A stretch of DNA of 64,000 nucleotides, taken from assembly GCF_022095695.1 (NCBI RefSeq), contig NZ_JAIFZM010000001.1, forward strand, positions 186,001 to 250,000. The letters run 5' to 3'. The DNA comes from Oceanobacillus jordanicus. Its GTDB lineage: Bacteria > Bacillota > Bacilli > Bacillales > Amphibacillaceae. Position 1 is the first letter of the stretch; every line of letters starts with the position of its first letter. The notes beneath the pieces were generated by a model. That model ran no database searches, was not told where the DNA came from, and saw only the letters and a list, made by a program, of their open reading frames with translations. Shown here piece after piece: positions 1 through 7,845 of this stretch. A program made the position numbers and the translations under genes.

Positions 1-15
1 ATAAGCTGCTCCTCC

Positions 16-1032
16 TTATTTTTTATTCCTAGCGAGCTGTTCCCTATTCCTTGTACCTGGTGGCTGTTCTAGCCAATGGTTCTCAATCATTAGATCTGCG
101 CCACTTTTCGCTAGTTTCGCTACTTCAAGCGAGAGGCGTTCATAATTAACGGCTAAATCTAATCTTTGGCTGGCCGCAGCAGCAGTGGCGTAATTTCCAA
201 TCCCAGCAGAAATTAACAAGGACATATGAAACATGATCATTTTGTCAGAAAATGTTTCTGTCGTCGAGTTGCTAACAGCCACATCTGGAAGTTGTGGTGT
301 TTCAATGTTATTGTCACTTAAGATGGAATTAAATATTTTTCTGTGCTTTTTGGAAATCTCCTTTGATCTTAAAAGGAAATCCTGTACCTTTTTGTTAGGG
401 GAAGTTTGAGCAAAAGCAAGACATAGTTTCATGCCAACATAATTGGACAGGGCATTCATGTATAAATGAGAGATCTCGATAGCGTTCAACGGGCGTTTAT
501 CACTAAATGGATTAAGCCCGCTATAATACTCTTTGCTGTTAATGTAATCTGCTTTTTTAGGTACTTCAATATAAGGAATGCGTGGATTAACCCCTTTATG
601 TGTCGCAATTTCAACTGTTTGATTATATAAGGAAGCTGTTTGGTTTAGGGAAGTAGTGAAGTAATCCCGGATGGAAGGCTTTGTACTCATGGACAGTAAC
701 CCGCTGTAGGATAGCATGCCAACCTTTGCCAAATGGCCTACATAGGTTAGACAGAATGTATCGGAAAACAGCCATGGGGCATCTAAATGAACATCCTTAC
801 TCGTAAATCCATTTGGAATCGCATATTCTTCCGCTTCAAAGATGGCTGTTAGCTGTGTAAGATGGCCATCTGAAATATCCAAGGCATGCTGAATTGCAGG
901 CTTAATATCAGGGTCTTGAATATGCTGAATCATAAACTGGAGGATATAGATAGACATGCTGTCATTTACATAGGCTGTCCAAAGGGAGGCGATTTCACCT
1001 GAGTCTAAGTGAATCTTTTTTTCTTCGTTCAT
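16..1032 (-). CDS. DUF3231 family protein
   Basis: 338 residues, all-helical, with no signal peptide. The protein consists of two similar halves of about 160 residues. Each begins with a segment like SGEIASLWTAYVNDSMS or AIEISHLYMNALSNYVGMK, then a long amphipathic helix, which is the duplicated ferritin-like four-helix architecture of the DUF3231 family found in spore-forming Bacillaceae. The start at 1032 lies behind a GAGTGAAG-type ribosome site (AGGAGTGAAGAA) about 7 bases upstream. Family function is unknown; a spore-related or stress-related role is often supposed but is not shown here. It is transcribed divergently from the ypjP-like gene, and the stop codon lies close to the window edge. 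Family assignment is fairly sure; function is not. Confidence 0.8.
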   Translation of the reverse strand: MNEEKKIHLDSGEIASLWTAYVNDSMSIYILQFMIQHIQDPDIKPAIQHALDISDGHLTQLTAIFEAEEYAIPNGFTSKDVHLDAPWLFSDTFCLTYVGHLAKVGMLSYSGLLSMSTKPSIRDYFTTSLNQTASLYNQTVEIATHKGVNPRIPYIEVPKKADYINSKEYYSGLNPFSDKRPLNAIEISHLYMNALSNYVGMKLCLAFAQTSPNKKVQDFLLRSKEISKKHRKIFNSILSDNNIETPQLPDVAVSNSTTETFSDKMIMFHMSLLISAGIGNYATAAAASQRLDLAVNYERLSLEVAKLAKSGADLMIENHWLEQPPGTRNREQLARNKK

Positions 1033-1210
1033 TTCTTCACTCCTAGCTAGTTTAGTTACTTTCTAGCTTCTCTCAAATACCATTTATTATGTAAATGTTG
1101 TTTTTAAAATAGATGGCATTGAATGATTTGGAAAATTTTAATATTTCCGCTAAAGTTCTAAAAATGTATGGACATATTTATTTTGCGTGGTAAACTTTAA
1201 GTAAGTATAT

Positions 1211-1369
1211 AAAGTGAAAACGTCAATCAGTGGAGGTTTTCATTCTTTCCCCACTAATTGTTAGTTGAACGAATCGGCGTGTTAGCGTCCGTTTAATCCC
1301 ACTAAAAACTAACAGTTTCACCTCATGTTTTGAATTGGGAGTCTTACGGACGGTTGCACCGGGATAAAA
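1211..1369 (+). promoter_or_regulatory. Structured 5' leader element, copy 1
   Basis: This element sits directly upstream of the ypjP-like gene and recurs at 61595-61731 in front of nhaC. Visible pairing: a basal hairpin with arms at 1224-1233 and 1251-1260, and a second long-range stem pairing GTCCGT at 1287-1292 with ACGGAC at 1346-1351, extended inside by TCCCA/TGGGA (1297-1301 with 1336-1340). The last 33 bases (about 1337-1369) are identical in both copies and end just before the purine-rich ribosome binding site. Copy 1 carries about 17 extra bases containing AACTAACA (1307-1314), which could pair with TGTTAGTT at 1259-1266 and so offer an alternative fold. I do not recognise it as a named riboswitch; it may be a cis-regulatory RNA or a mobile repeat. 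Confidence 0.6.
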
Positions 1370-1381
1370 GGGGCTCGTAGT

Positions 1382-1981
1382 ATGAAACTTTGGCTAAGGA
1401 AGGCGGCAGTCGTCCTCATTACCATAATGACGCTGGGAATGTATGTCCCGCCAGCTTTTTTAAACGCTGATGAGAGTAAAGACGATATCTCTGCCAAAAC
1501 CGATATAAAAGAAGATATTTCCACCTCTGTAGCAGAAGCAGATAGTCCATTAGAAGAGGAAAGGCAAGAAGATAAAAGCGTCTCCTTTGTCCAGTCAATG
1601 ACATCAGAGGCAAAGGTACAAACGATGAAAAAACTTGGCCCGAAAATTTCGTCGCAAATTGATCCTGTATTCTTAGATACCATTTTATTTGGTGTGGAAG
1701 AAGCAGTAACCAAAACATTGGCTACAGTTGATGAGTCGGATTACCCTTTTATTGGGATCACAGATCAACCAACAGATGGATGGGGAGAAAAGATATTTAA
1801 CCTCTATGATGTTCGGACAGATAAAGCCCTCGCGAAGTTCCATGTACGCCGGGATAACCGTCCAATGGAAGGTTATTGGTTTAATTTTCATTACCATGTA
1901 AGTAATGATCGCTTCGAAACACACCGGGAGATTGGTGAAATATTTTGGAATAAAAACGTTCCTCCGAAATGGATGGCATAG
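1382..1981 (+). CDS. ypjP: YpjP-like protein
   Basis: 199 residues. It begins with a short basic stretch and a hydrophobic segment (MKLWLRKAAVVLITIMTLG), so it is probably exported or membrane-anchored, followed by an acidic low-complexity linker at residues 30-70. The conserved C-terminal region contains EKIFNLYDVRTDKALAKF, HVRRDNRP, YWFNFHYHVSNDRF and EIFWNKNVPPKW, matching the pattern recalled for Bacillus subtilis YpjP. Its function is not known. The ATG is preceded by AAAAGGGG about 8 bases upstream, which immediately follows the structured leader at 1211-1369. It is convergent with the sirtuin gene and shares a bidirectional terminator with it. Confidence 0.8.
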   Translation: MKLWLRKAAVVLITIMTLGMYVPPAFLNADESKDDISAKTDIKEDISTSVAEADSPLEEERQEDKSVSFVQSMTSEAKVQTMKKLGPKISSQIDPVFLDTILFGVEEAVTKTLATVDESDYPFIGITDQPTDGWGEKIFNLYDVRTDKALAKFHVRRDNRPMEGYWFNFHYHVSNDRFETHREIGEIFWNKNVPPKWMA

Positions 1982-1993
1982 TTGATAATGAAA

Positions 1994-2023
1994 GGAGCTG
2001 GATTATACATCCAGCTCCTTTAA
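1994..2023. terminator. Bidirectional intrinsic terminator between ypjP and sirtuin
   Basis: A perfect 10-bp stem, GGAGCTGGAT with ATCCAGCTCC, around a 5-base loop, flanked by A-rich sequence on one side and T-rich sequence on the other. It overlaps the last codons of the convergent sirtuin gene and could end transcription from both sides. Confidence 0.75.
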
Positions 2024-2707
2024 TATGTCTCCAATATTGCGATTGTGGATAACAAGATCCGCATAGTAATCCAAGTCAGTTTCCTCGCGGTTAATAATGA
2101 CAAGTTTTGCTCCACTATCTTTTGCAATTAAAGGAAATTGGTTTGCAGGAGTCACACTTAGAGAGGAACCAAGCACCACAAACAGGTCACAGGCCTGTGC
2201 TTCTGTAAAAGCCTGTTGGAAAGCTCTTTGTGGCAATGCCTCTCCGAATAGAACAATAGAGGGGCGGAGAATACCACCACAATCACAGTGGTATTCTTTA
2301 TCAAGATACGCTTCACTGCTATATTTCTTGTTACAGGACTGGCAATACAGTGTTTGCAATGTACCGTGTAACTCCGCTACCTTTTGGGAACCTGCTTTTT
2401 GATGGAACCCATCGACATTTTGGGTAATAATCGATTTTAATTTTCCTTGTTTCTCCCAGTCCGCTAAAATGTAGTGACCTTTATGGGGCTCATAGGTTTT
2501 CACTCCGAGCACTCGTTGGCGATAGAATTCTGTAAAGGCATGCACATTTTTATTTAAAGCATCAGTACTTGCAATTTCACTTGGGTCTAGGTTATTCCAT
2601 AACCCTTGCTTTGCAGAACGAAAATCAGGCAATCCACTTTCGGTTGACATACCAGCCCCTGTAAATACTACAGTATAACTTGCATCATGAAGCCATTGCT
2701 CTAGCAT
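2003..2707 (-). CDS. NAD-dependent protein deacylase (sirtuin, Sir2 family)
   Basis: About 234 residues, the usual size of bacterial sirtuins (CobB/SrtN type), which remove acyl groups from lysines using NAD+. Motifs in order: the NAD-binding GAGMSTESGLPDFR near the N-terminus, TQNVDGFHQKAG, the catalytic-histidine motif ELHG, a zinc site of four cysteines (YCQSC and CDCGG), and VLGSSLSVTPAN near the C-terminus. An in-frame TTG at 2749 would add 14 residues not typical of the family; I prefer the ATG at 2707, which has a GGTGGAAGG sequence just before it. It stands alone and faces the ypjP-like gene. Assignment is firm; the in vivo acyl preference is unknown. Confidence 0.92.
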   Translation of the reverse strand: MLEQWLHDASYTVVFTGAGMSTESGLPDFRSAKQGLWNNLDPSEIASTDALNKNVHAFTEFYRQRVLGVKTYEPHKGHYILADWEKQGKLKSIITQNVDGFHQKAGSQKVAELHGTLQTLYCQSCNKKYSSEAYLDKEYHCDCGGILRPSIVLFGEALPQRAFQQAFTEAQACDLFVVLGSSLSVTPANQFPLIAKDSGAKLVIINREETDLDYYADLVIHNRNIGDILKELDV

Positions 2708-2866
2708 CCTTCCACCATCCCATCTAACTTTTCGTGTCCAATTTAACAAAACGAAGATATTTAGTACGTGTTGCTCTACTACTAGTGTATCAAATTTCTA
2801 ACTACTGTCCCATCATCCATGTCCTTGCATATTCTATATGGAAAGAACCCAGAAAGGATGACAGGT

Positions 2867-3610
2867 ATGGGGCTATATATGGATCGAAACAAGCATCGAA
2901 ACTTGTTTAAAAACAAGGAACCATTAAAAGAGCCAAACCAAGGGATCTATATAAAAAATCATGTAGCTGAAATGATAATGGAGCAAAAGAAAGTAAACGA
3001 GTCGCTTCACCAGACGCAAGTAAAAATGAAGCAGCATTTTTATAGACAAGAAGGAAAGAATGCTGGGCAATGGCGGGAAATGCTAACGGAGTTAAACGCA
3101 TTACAACAAAATAATTCAATGCAAGACAGACGTGATGCAGAGATGATTCGCCTTTTGGAGCAAATGGAAGAAAAGCATACAAGAATGGAAAAGCTACTAG
3201 AAGATACACAACGAACAAATAAGGAGCTTTCCGGGAAAGTGAACCATCTACAATTGGCCCAGTCAGATATGACGGATCATATAACGTCCCGGAAACAAGA
3301 GGATAAGGATTTACGAACTAGTTTGCAGCAACAATCTGAGTGGCAGGAAAAAATCGAAACAAAGCTAACGAAACAGGAGGAGCATCAGAAAGCTGTCATG
3401 GCAAGTCTGGAAAACCAGGAAGCCTTAACGGAAAAATTGGCGAGGCAGCTTGACCATGTTCGTTCTACCTTGTTCGAACGAACCAGTCATTTGGCAGAAA
3501 AAATTGAAGAGAATTATCGTCTAACCACCACATATATTACAAAGCTCTTCACTGGCTCAGAAAATCAAATAGCACACTTTAAAATGGATCGAAGGCAAAA
3601 TAAAAAGTAG
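2867..3610 (+). CDS. Coiled-coil protein of unknown function
   Basis: About 248 residues, very hydrophilic and rich in Gln, Glu, Lys and Arg, with no signal peptide or membrane helix. Residues 40-230 are almost uninterrupted heptad-like helix (for example RLLEQMEEKHTRMEKLLEDTQ and NQEALTEKLARQLDHVRSTL), suggesting a long coiled coil. I do not recognise the family. The start is uncertain: the frame opens at 2819, with further ATGs at 2858, 2867 and 2879. I chose 2867 because AGAAAGGA lies about 8 bases upstream. It is monocistronic and convergent with the two small minus-strand genes that follow. A scaffolding or spore-coat-type role is only speculation. Confidence 0.6.
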   Translation: MGLYMDRNKHRNLFKNKEPLKEPNQGIYIKNHVAEMIMEQKKVNESLHQTQVKMKQHFYRQEGKNAGQWREMLTELNALQQNNSMQDRRDAEMIRLLEQMEEKHTRMEKLLEDTQRTNKELSGKVNHLQLAQSDMTDHITSRKQEDKDLRTSLQQQSEWQEKIETKLTKQEEHQKAVMASLENQEALTEKLARQLDHVRSTLFERTSHLAEKIEENYRLTTTYITKLFTGSENQIAHFKMDRRQNKK

Positions 3611-3657
3611 GGAAATTCCCCGTCGATGTGCAGTACATGGACGGGGCGGTTTCCTTA
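3611..3657. terminator. Bidirectional terminator hairpin
   Basis: GGAAATTCCCCGTC (3611-3624) pairs with GACGGGGCGGTTTCC (3640-3654) around a 15-base loop, lying between the convergent coiled-coil gene and the H-type SASP gene. The U-tract is short on the plus side. Confidence 0.6.
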
Positions 3658-3852
3658 CTAATGTTTTACTGGAATGGTTTCCGTTAGTCTGCTGATTTCT
3701 ACCATCTGTTCATGGTCCATCTCATCGAGTGGAAAGACAGTAGCGGTGCCGTTATCTTCTGCAACTGACTGGATATAAACCGGTATCCCAGCGTAATCAA
3801 CTTGAATTAAATTCGGAGCTTCTAGGATTTCCCTTACGCGTTGTTTTTCCAT
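3658..3852 (-). CDS. sspH: H-type small acid-soluble spore protein
   Basis: 64 residues. The pattern QRVREILEAPNLIQVDYAGIP, VYIQSV, an acidic turn, FPLDEMDHEQMVEISRL matches the H-type SASP family: minor proteins of the forespore made under sigma G and packed in the spore core. The ribosome site AAGGAG lies about 8 bases before the ATG and overlaps the stop region of the small gene 3865-3984, so the two are probably one transcript. This gene supports an endospore-forming host. Confidence 0.85.
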   Translation of the reverse strand: MEKQRVREILEAPNLIQVDYAGIPVYIQSVAEDNGTATVFPLDEMDHEQMVEISRLTETIPVKH

Positions 3853-3864
3853 AGGTGTGGCTCC

Positions 3865-3984
3865 TTAATGCCGCTTGTTTGGAAGCTTTTTGGCCGGGTC
3901 ATTAAACCCTTGGCGCTTTTTATTTTGTATATCCTTTTGCTTTGTTTCATTAAACTTTTTAACGAATTCATTTGTACTCTCCAT
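3865..3984 (-). CDS. Small protein, DUF4023-like
   Basis: 39 codons, starting MESTNEFVKKFNETKQKDIQ and ending KKLPNKRH, with no cysteine and high Lys/Asn/Gln content. A near-ideal AGGAGGGG ribosome site lies about 6 bases before the ATG, which makes translation likely despite the size. The next gene, sspH, begins 12 bases after its stop on the same strand. The pattern resembles small DUF4023 proteins of spore-formers, from memory only. A spore-associated role is inferred from the neighbour. Confidence 0.7.
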   Translation of the reverse strand: MESTNEFVKKFNETKQKDIQNKKRQGFNDPAKKLPNKRH

Positions 3985-4138
3985 TTAATCCCCTCCTGAA
4001 GAAAATGTCCCCTTTAATAATTTAACCAGTGGTGACCAAATCATGTGAGGATTTTCGTTTTCCTTTTCAAGTGGGGGGTAATACTTTATTATATGGATAA
4101 TATGAAGAAGTGCATTCATCCAAGGAGGAATTTACCAA

Positions 4139-5371
4139 GTGATTATTGCTATAATCATTTTAATACTTACATCGTTTTTCTTTTCCGGTAGTGAAACAGC
4201 TTTAACTGCAACGAATAAAATGAGATTACAGTCTAAGGAAGATAAAAAATCCAAAAAATTACTCGATATCGTTTCAAAGCCTGAGCAATTTATAACCGCT
4301 ATTCTAATTGGAAATAATATTTCAAATATACTGCTGCCAACCTTGGTTACCATGGTTGCCCTAGAGTATGGATTTAGTGTTGGTTTGGCTTCTGCTATCC
4401 TAACAGTCGTGATTATTATCTTTGCAGAAGTTATTCCTAAATCGGTTGCTGCAGCTTTTCCGGATCGCATTTCGTATATTGTTTATCCGGTTATTCGGTT
4501 CGTTATCATAATTTTTAAACCGTTAACGTTCCTATTAAATTCGATTACTGGCTTTATTATAAGGAGTCTATCTAAAGGACAGGATAAAGAGGCATCTGTA
4601 TCGAAGGAAGAAATTAGAGCCATGGTGGATATTGCCCGGACAGAAGGCATTTTTAAACAAGACGAGTCCCATCGAATTAAAGGGGTTTTAGAATTCAATA
4701 ATTTAAATGTGAAGGATGCCTTAAAAACTCCTAGAGTAGATCTTGTTGGCTTGCCAAACAACGCTACCTTTGAGGAGGCTCGTGATGTCGCCATTCAAAA
4801 TCCTTTCACAAGATATCCCATTTATGAAGAAGATGTGGATAATATTATAGGGGTATTTCACTCGAAATATTTATTATCTTGGTCGATAGACCCTGATCAA
4901 ACATTGGAATCCTTTAGTGATATGGACCCGCTTATTGTGTTTGAGTTCCATTCGATTGAATATGTTTTTCGTAAAATGATCCAAGAGAAAAAGCATATGG
5001 CTGTGGTGTTAGATGAGTATGGGGGAACAGAAGGGATTATCACGCATGAGGATATCATCGAAGTGTTAATTGGACTTGAAATTGAAGATGAGACAGATGT
5101 CGTGAGTGAAGCCCTGGTGGAAAAAGTATCAGATAAGGAAATCGTGTGTCACGGAAAAATACCGCTCCACCGCTTAAATACCATTTTTCATACGAATATT
5201 CCTGAAGAGGAAGATGTGCTTGCTGGCTATTTAATTAAGGAGTTTAATTATTTTCCTGAAGAAGGGGAAACGCTTACTGCTGCTGGATTAACCTTTACTA
5301 TTTTGCGGACAGATGACCGAACGTTAAAACGTGTCCAAATTTTGAAGGAACCCGAAAAGGGAATTAGATAA
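4139..5371 (+). CDS. CNNM/CBS-pair/CorC_HlyC membrane protein (hemolysin-family, putative Mg2+ exporter)
   Basis: 410 residues. The N-terminal DUF21/CNNM region has about four membrane segments with the signature SGSETALTA near residue 16 and FAEVIPKSVAA near 100. Two CBS repeats follow (residues about 200-320, including EYGGTEGIITHEDIIEVLIG), then a CorC_HlyC domain with EDVLAGYLIKEFNYFP. This is the architecture of YhdP/YrkA/MpfA-type proteins, which are linked to Mg2+ efflux or divalent cation homeostasis. The start is GTG, with AAGGAGGA about 8 bases upstream. It is followed by a strong terminator, so it is a single-gene unit. Architecture is sure; the exact ion is not. Confidence 0.88.
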   Translation: MIIAIIILILTSFFFSGSETALTATNKMRLQSKEDKKSKKLLDIVSKPEQFITAILIGNNISNILLPTLVTMVALEYGFSVGLASAILTVVIIIFAEVIPKSVAAAFPDRISYIVYPVIRFVIIIFKPLTFLLNSITGFIIRSLSKGQDKEASVSKEEIRAMVDIARTEGIFKQDESHRIKGVLEFNNLNVKDALKTPRVDLVGLPNNATFEEARDVAIQNPFTRYPIYEEDVDNIIGVFHSKYLLSWSIDPDQTLESFSDMDPLIVFEFHSIEYVFRKMIQEKKHMAVVLDEYGGTEGIITHEDIIEVLIGLEIEDETDVVSEALVEKVSDKEIVCHGKIPLHRLNTIFHTNIPEEEDVLAGYLIKEFNYFPEEGETLTAAGLTFTILRTDDRTLKRVQILKEPEKGIR

Positions 5372-5379
5372 GCAAAAGG

Positions 5380-5407
5380 CATGCTGCTATGTAGTAGCAT
5401 GTTTTTT
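5380..5407 (+). terminator. Intrinsic terminator after CNNM gene
   Basis: CATGCTGCTA pairs with TAGTAGCATG and is followed directly by six T residues. Confidence 0.85.
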
Positions 5408-5415
5408 GTATTGCG

Positions 5416-5437
5416 TATATAATCATATAGTTATATA
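5416..5437. promoter_or_regulatory. Putative ArsR operator/promoter
   Basis: An inverted repeat TATATAA - 8 bases - TTATATA lies 25 bases upstream of arsR, overlapping sequence that could serve as a -10 region. ArsR repressors bind AT-rich inverted repeats at this position, so metalloid-responsive autoregulation is likely. Confidence 0.55.
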
Positions 5438-5461
5438 CTTATGCAAAAGAGGTGATGGCGT

Positions 5462-5806
5462 ATGGTAAAGGCGAGTGTTGAAATGGAGCAAGCAGCAGTG
5501 ATCCTTAAACTGCTCGGGGATAGAACCCGACTTACGATGTTAAAGCTGTTGGATGAACATACCTGCTGTGTGTGTGAGTTTGTGGAAATTTTTCAAGTGA
5601 GTCAACCATCAATTAGCCAACATTTACGTAAGCTCAGAGACGTTGGTCTTGTGAAGGAAGAACGAAAAGGCCAGTGGATTTTCTATTCGCTGAACAAAAC
5701 GAATACGTACTATACTTTTCTTGTGCCCTTATTAGAACAGCTTCCTGATCAGCGTTATCGTTTAAAGGAGCTTGAGGAGAACGGTACAAGAATAAATTGT
5801 TGTTAG
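5462..5806 (+). CDS. arsR: Arsenic-responsive repressor ArsR
   Basis: 114 residues, a single winged helix-turn-helix of the SmtB/ArsR family. The metal-site signature is visible as TCCVCEFV (residues about 38-45, the As(III)-binding cysteines of the ELCVCDL motif), followed by the recognition helix [19 protein letters not shown] and the wing KGQWIFYSL. It ends in a Cys-Cys pair. It would repress the ars genes until arsenite binds the cysteines. The stop codon lies 11 bases before the arsB start, so the genes are co-transcribed. Start ATG 5462 follows AAGAGGTGATGG. Confidence 0.93.
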   Translation: MVKASVEMEQAAVILKLLGDRTRLTMLKLLDEHTCCVCEFVEIFQVSQPSISQHLRKLRDVGLVKEERKGQWIFYSLNKTNTYYTFLVPLLEQLPDQRYRLKELEENGTRINCC

Positions 5807-5817
5807 GGGGAAATATA

Positions 5818-7113
5818 TTGTTATCTGTCATCTTAGCGTTACTCATTTTCCTGGTGACCTTAATCTTTGTCATTTGGCAACCGAAAGGATTATCTATTGG
5901 CTGGTCAGCTTGTTCCGGTGCAGTACTTGCTTTATTGGTGGGGGTAGTGGACTTCCATGACGTGGCCGAAGTAACCGGTATTGTATGGAATGCTACACTT
6001 GCCTTCGTAGCCATTATCCTTATATCATTGGTGCTTGATGAAATCGGGTTTTTTGAATGGGCAGCACTACATATGGCCAAGGCGGCAAAGGGTAATGGGG
6101 TTAGAATGTTTATCTATGTTAGTATCCTTGGAGCAATTGTTGCGGCCTTTTTCGCAAATGATGGCGCAGCATTAATCCTCACCCCTATTGTGCTTGCTAT
6201 GGTGCGGAATTTAAAGTTTAAAGAAAAAATGATTTTTCCATTTATCATGGCAAGCGGGTTTATTGCAGATACGACCTCTTTGCCCCTCGTGGTAAGTAAT
6301 TTGGTAAACATTGTGTCAGCGGATTTCTTTAATATTGGATTTGTCGAATATGCTTCTCGAATGATCATACCGAACTTTTTCTCCCTAGGAGCAACCATTC
6401 TAGTTCTATTTCTATACTTTAGAAAAAATATTCCTGCAACCTACGATGTCACGCAGTTAATGAAGCCGGCAGATGCTATTAAGGATAAGAAAATGTTCCG
6501 TCTTTCCTGGTATGTACTTGGAATATTACTTGTTGGTTACTTTATTAGTGAGTTCATCCATCTGCCTGTTTCGATTGTAGCTGGTGTGGTAGCCATTTTC
6601 TTTTTATTCATGGCTAAGTCAAGCAAGGCTGTTAATACCCTTGCTGTAATCAAAGGAGCACCTTGGGCGATAGTCTTTTTCTCTATTGGAATGTATGTGG
6701 TGGTCTTTGGTTTACGGAATGCAGGGCTTACGGACATTTTAGCCGTCGTGATCCAAAAGAGCGCGGAGCAGGGATTATTTTTCGCAACAGTAGCGATGGG
6801 GTTCATTGCAGCAATTCTTTCCTCGGTTATGAATAACATGCCGACTGTTATGATCGATGCTATTGCAATCGCGGAAACAGATACAACAGGAGTGATTAGA
6901 GAAGCGCTGATTTATGCGAATGTGATTGGATCAGATCTTGGACCGAAAATTACGCCAATTGGTTCATTAGCAACTTTACTGTGGCTCCATGTTCTCTCGC
7001 AAAAGGGAATTAAAATATCATGGGGGACATACTTCAAGACAGGGATTATCCTTACGCTCCCTATTTTATTTATTACATTAATTGGTTTATATTTAACGTT
7101 AACTTTACTATAG
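5818..7113 (+). CDS. arsB: Arsenite efflux permease ArsB
   Basis: 431 residues when started at TTG 5818, which has AGGGGGA about 7 bases upstream; an upstream TTG at 5797 overlaps the end of arsR and is less likely. The protein is hydrophobic with about 11-12 membrane segments and the ArsB (plasmid pI258 type, not ACR3) pattern: [62 protein letters not shown], and [24 protein letters not shown]. It exports As(OH)3/arsenite or antimonite across the cytoplasmic membrane. It is the middle gene of arsRBC. Confidence 0.94.
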   Translation: MLSVILALLIFLVTLIFVIWQPKGLSIGWSACSGAVLALLVGVVDFHDVAEVTGIVWNATLAFVAIILISLVLDEIGFFEWAALHMAKAAKGNGVRMFIYVSILGAIVAAFFANDGAALILTPIVLAMVRNLKFKEKMIFPFIMASGFIADTTSLPLVVSNLVNIVSADFFNIGFVEYASRMIIPNFFSLGATILVLFLYFRKNIPATYDVTQLMKPADAIKDKKMFRLSWYVLGILLVGYFISEFIHLPVSIVAGVVAIFFLFMAKSSKAVNTLAVIKGAPWAIVFFSIGMYVVVFGLRNAGLTDILAVVIQKSAEQGLFFATVAMGFIAAILSSVMNNMPTVMIDAIAIAETDTTGVIREALIYANVIGSDLGPKITPIGSLATLLWLHVLSQKGIKISWGTYFKTGIILTLPILFITLIGLYLTLTLL

Positions 7114-7128
7114 GAGGTAGAAAAACAT

Positions 7129-7548
7129 ATGGCTAAAAAAAGCATTTATTTTTTATGTACTGGAAACTCATGTCGTAGCCAAATGGCGGAAGGCTGGGCA
7201 AAAAAAATACTTGGTGATGAGTGGGAAGTGAAGAGTGCGGGTATTGAAGCACATGGTTTAAATCCTAAAGCGGTTCAGGCAATGAAGGAGATCTCCATCG
7301 ACATCTCTGACCAGACCTCTGACATAATTGTTCCGGAAATTTTAAACAATGCAGACTTGGCAGTAACGTTATGCGGTGACGCGGCTGATAAATGCCCAAT
7401 GACACCTCCCCAAGTACGTAGAGAGCACTGGGGATTTGATGATCCAGCAAAAGCAGAAGGAACAGAGGAAGAGAAGTGGCAAGTTTTTCAACGTGTTAGA
7501 GATCAAATAGGTGAAAGAATCAAGCAATTTGCCAAGACGGGGAAGTAA
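7129..7548 (+). CDS. arsC: Arsenate reductase ArsC (thioredoxin-coupled)
   Basis: 139 residues with the low-molecular-weight-phosphatase fold. The P-loop is CTGNSCRS (catalytic Cys about 10) and the resolving pair is in [10 protein letters not shown] (Cys about 82 and 89), the three-cysteine relay of the pI258/B. subtilis thioredoxin-dependent family. It reduces arsenate to arsenite, which ArsB then exports. It starts 15 bases after arsB with the site AGGAGGT, so it closes the ars operon. Confidence 0.95.
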   Translation: MAKKSIYFLCTGNSCRSQMAEGWAKKILGDEWEVKSAGIEAHGLNPKAVQAMKEISIDISDQTSDIIVPEILNNADLAVTLCGDAADKCPMTPPQVRREHWGFDDPAKAEGTEEEKWQVFQRVRDQIGERIKQFAKTGK

Positions 7549-7552
7549 AGAT

Positions 7553-7830
7553 TTAAGAGAGACTGGAACAGTTATGGTAAGTGTCTAATTTTCGCTACGG
7601 ATAAATACTACGCTTTCCGTGGGCACGGCCTCAGCCTCCTCAGAAGCAAAGGACGCTTCTGAGGGGGTCTTCGGACTCGTGCTGTTCCCACTGGAGTCTG
7701 CGTATTTTCCTCCGCTATATAGCGTATGTAAACCAATCCCCAACGTGTAGGAAGGGGAATCGTATTCGAAGGCTATATGGGCGTTCCCGGGTTTGAGTTT
7801 CAAACCTCTCTTGTCCCGGTCTTTCTTTTA
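7553..7830. repeat. Interspersed Bacillaceae repeat, family A, copy 1 (MITE-like)
   Basis: No gene lies here. The edges resemble each other in inverted orientation: TTAAGAGAGACTGGAACAG at 7553-7571, and the complement of TTGTCCCGGTCTTTCTTTTA at 7811-7830. Inside is a GC-richer block with CGCTTTCCGTGGGCACGGCC, a TCTTCGGACTCGTGCTGTTCCCAC segment and GGAGTCTGCG. The same block recurs at about 25213-25462 and, inverted and diverged, at 63335-63470. It also contains a hairpin around 7639-7664 (CCTCAGAAGC/GCTTCTGAGG). This type of repeat is familiar from alkaliphilic and halotolerant Bacillaceae. Confidence 0.7.
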
Positions 7831-7845
7831 GTAAGTGATGTTGCT

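Noticed and set aside
1318-1713. Open frame on the minus strand opposite the ypjP-like gene
   Set aside because: It lies antisense to a recognised protein, lacks a convincing ribosome site, and overlaps the conserved leader.
7585-7803. Small minus-strand frame inside the family A repeat
   Set aside because: The sequence is repeated elsewhere with indels that break the frame, so coding is unlikely.
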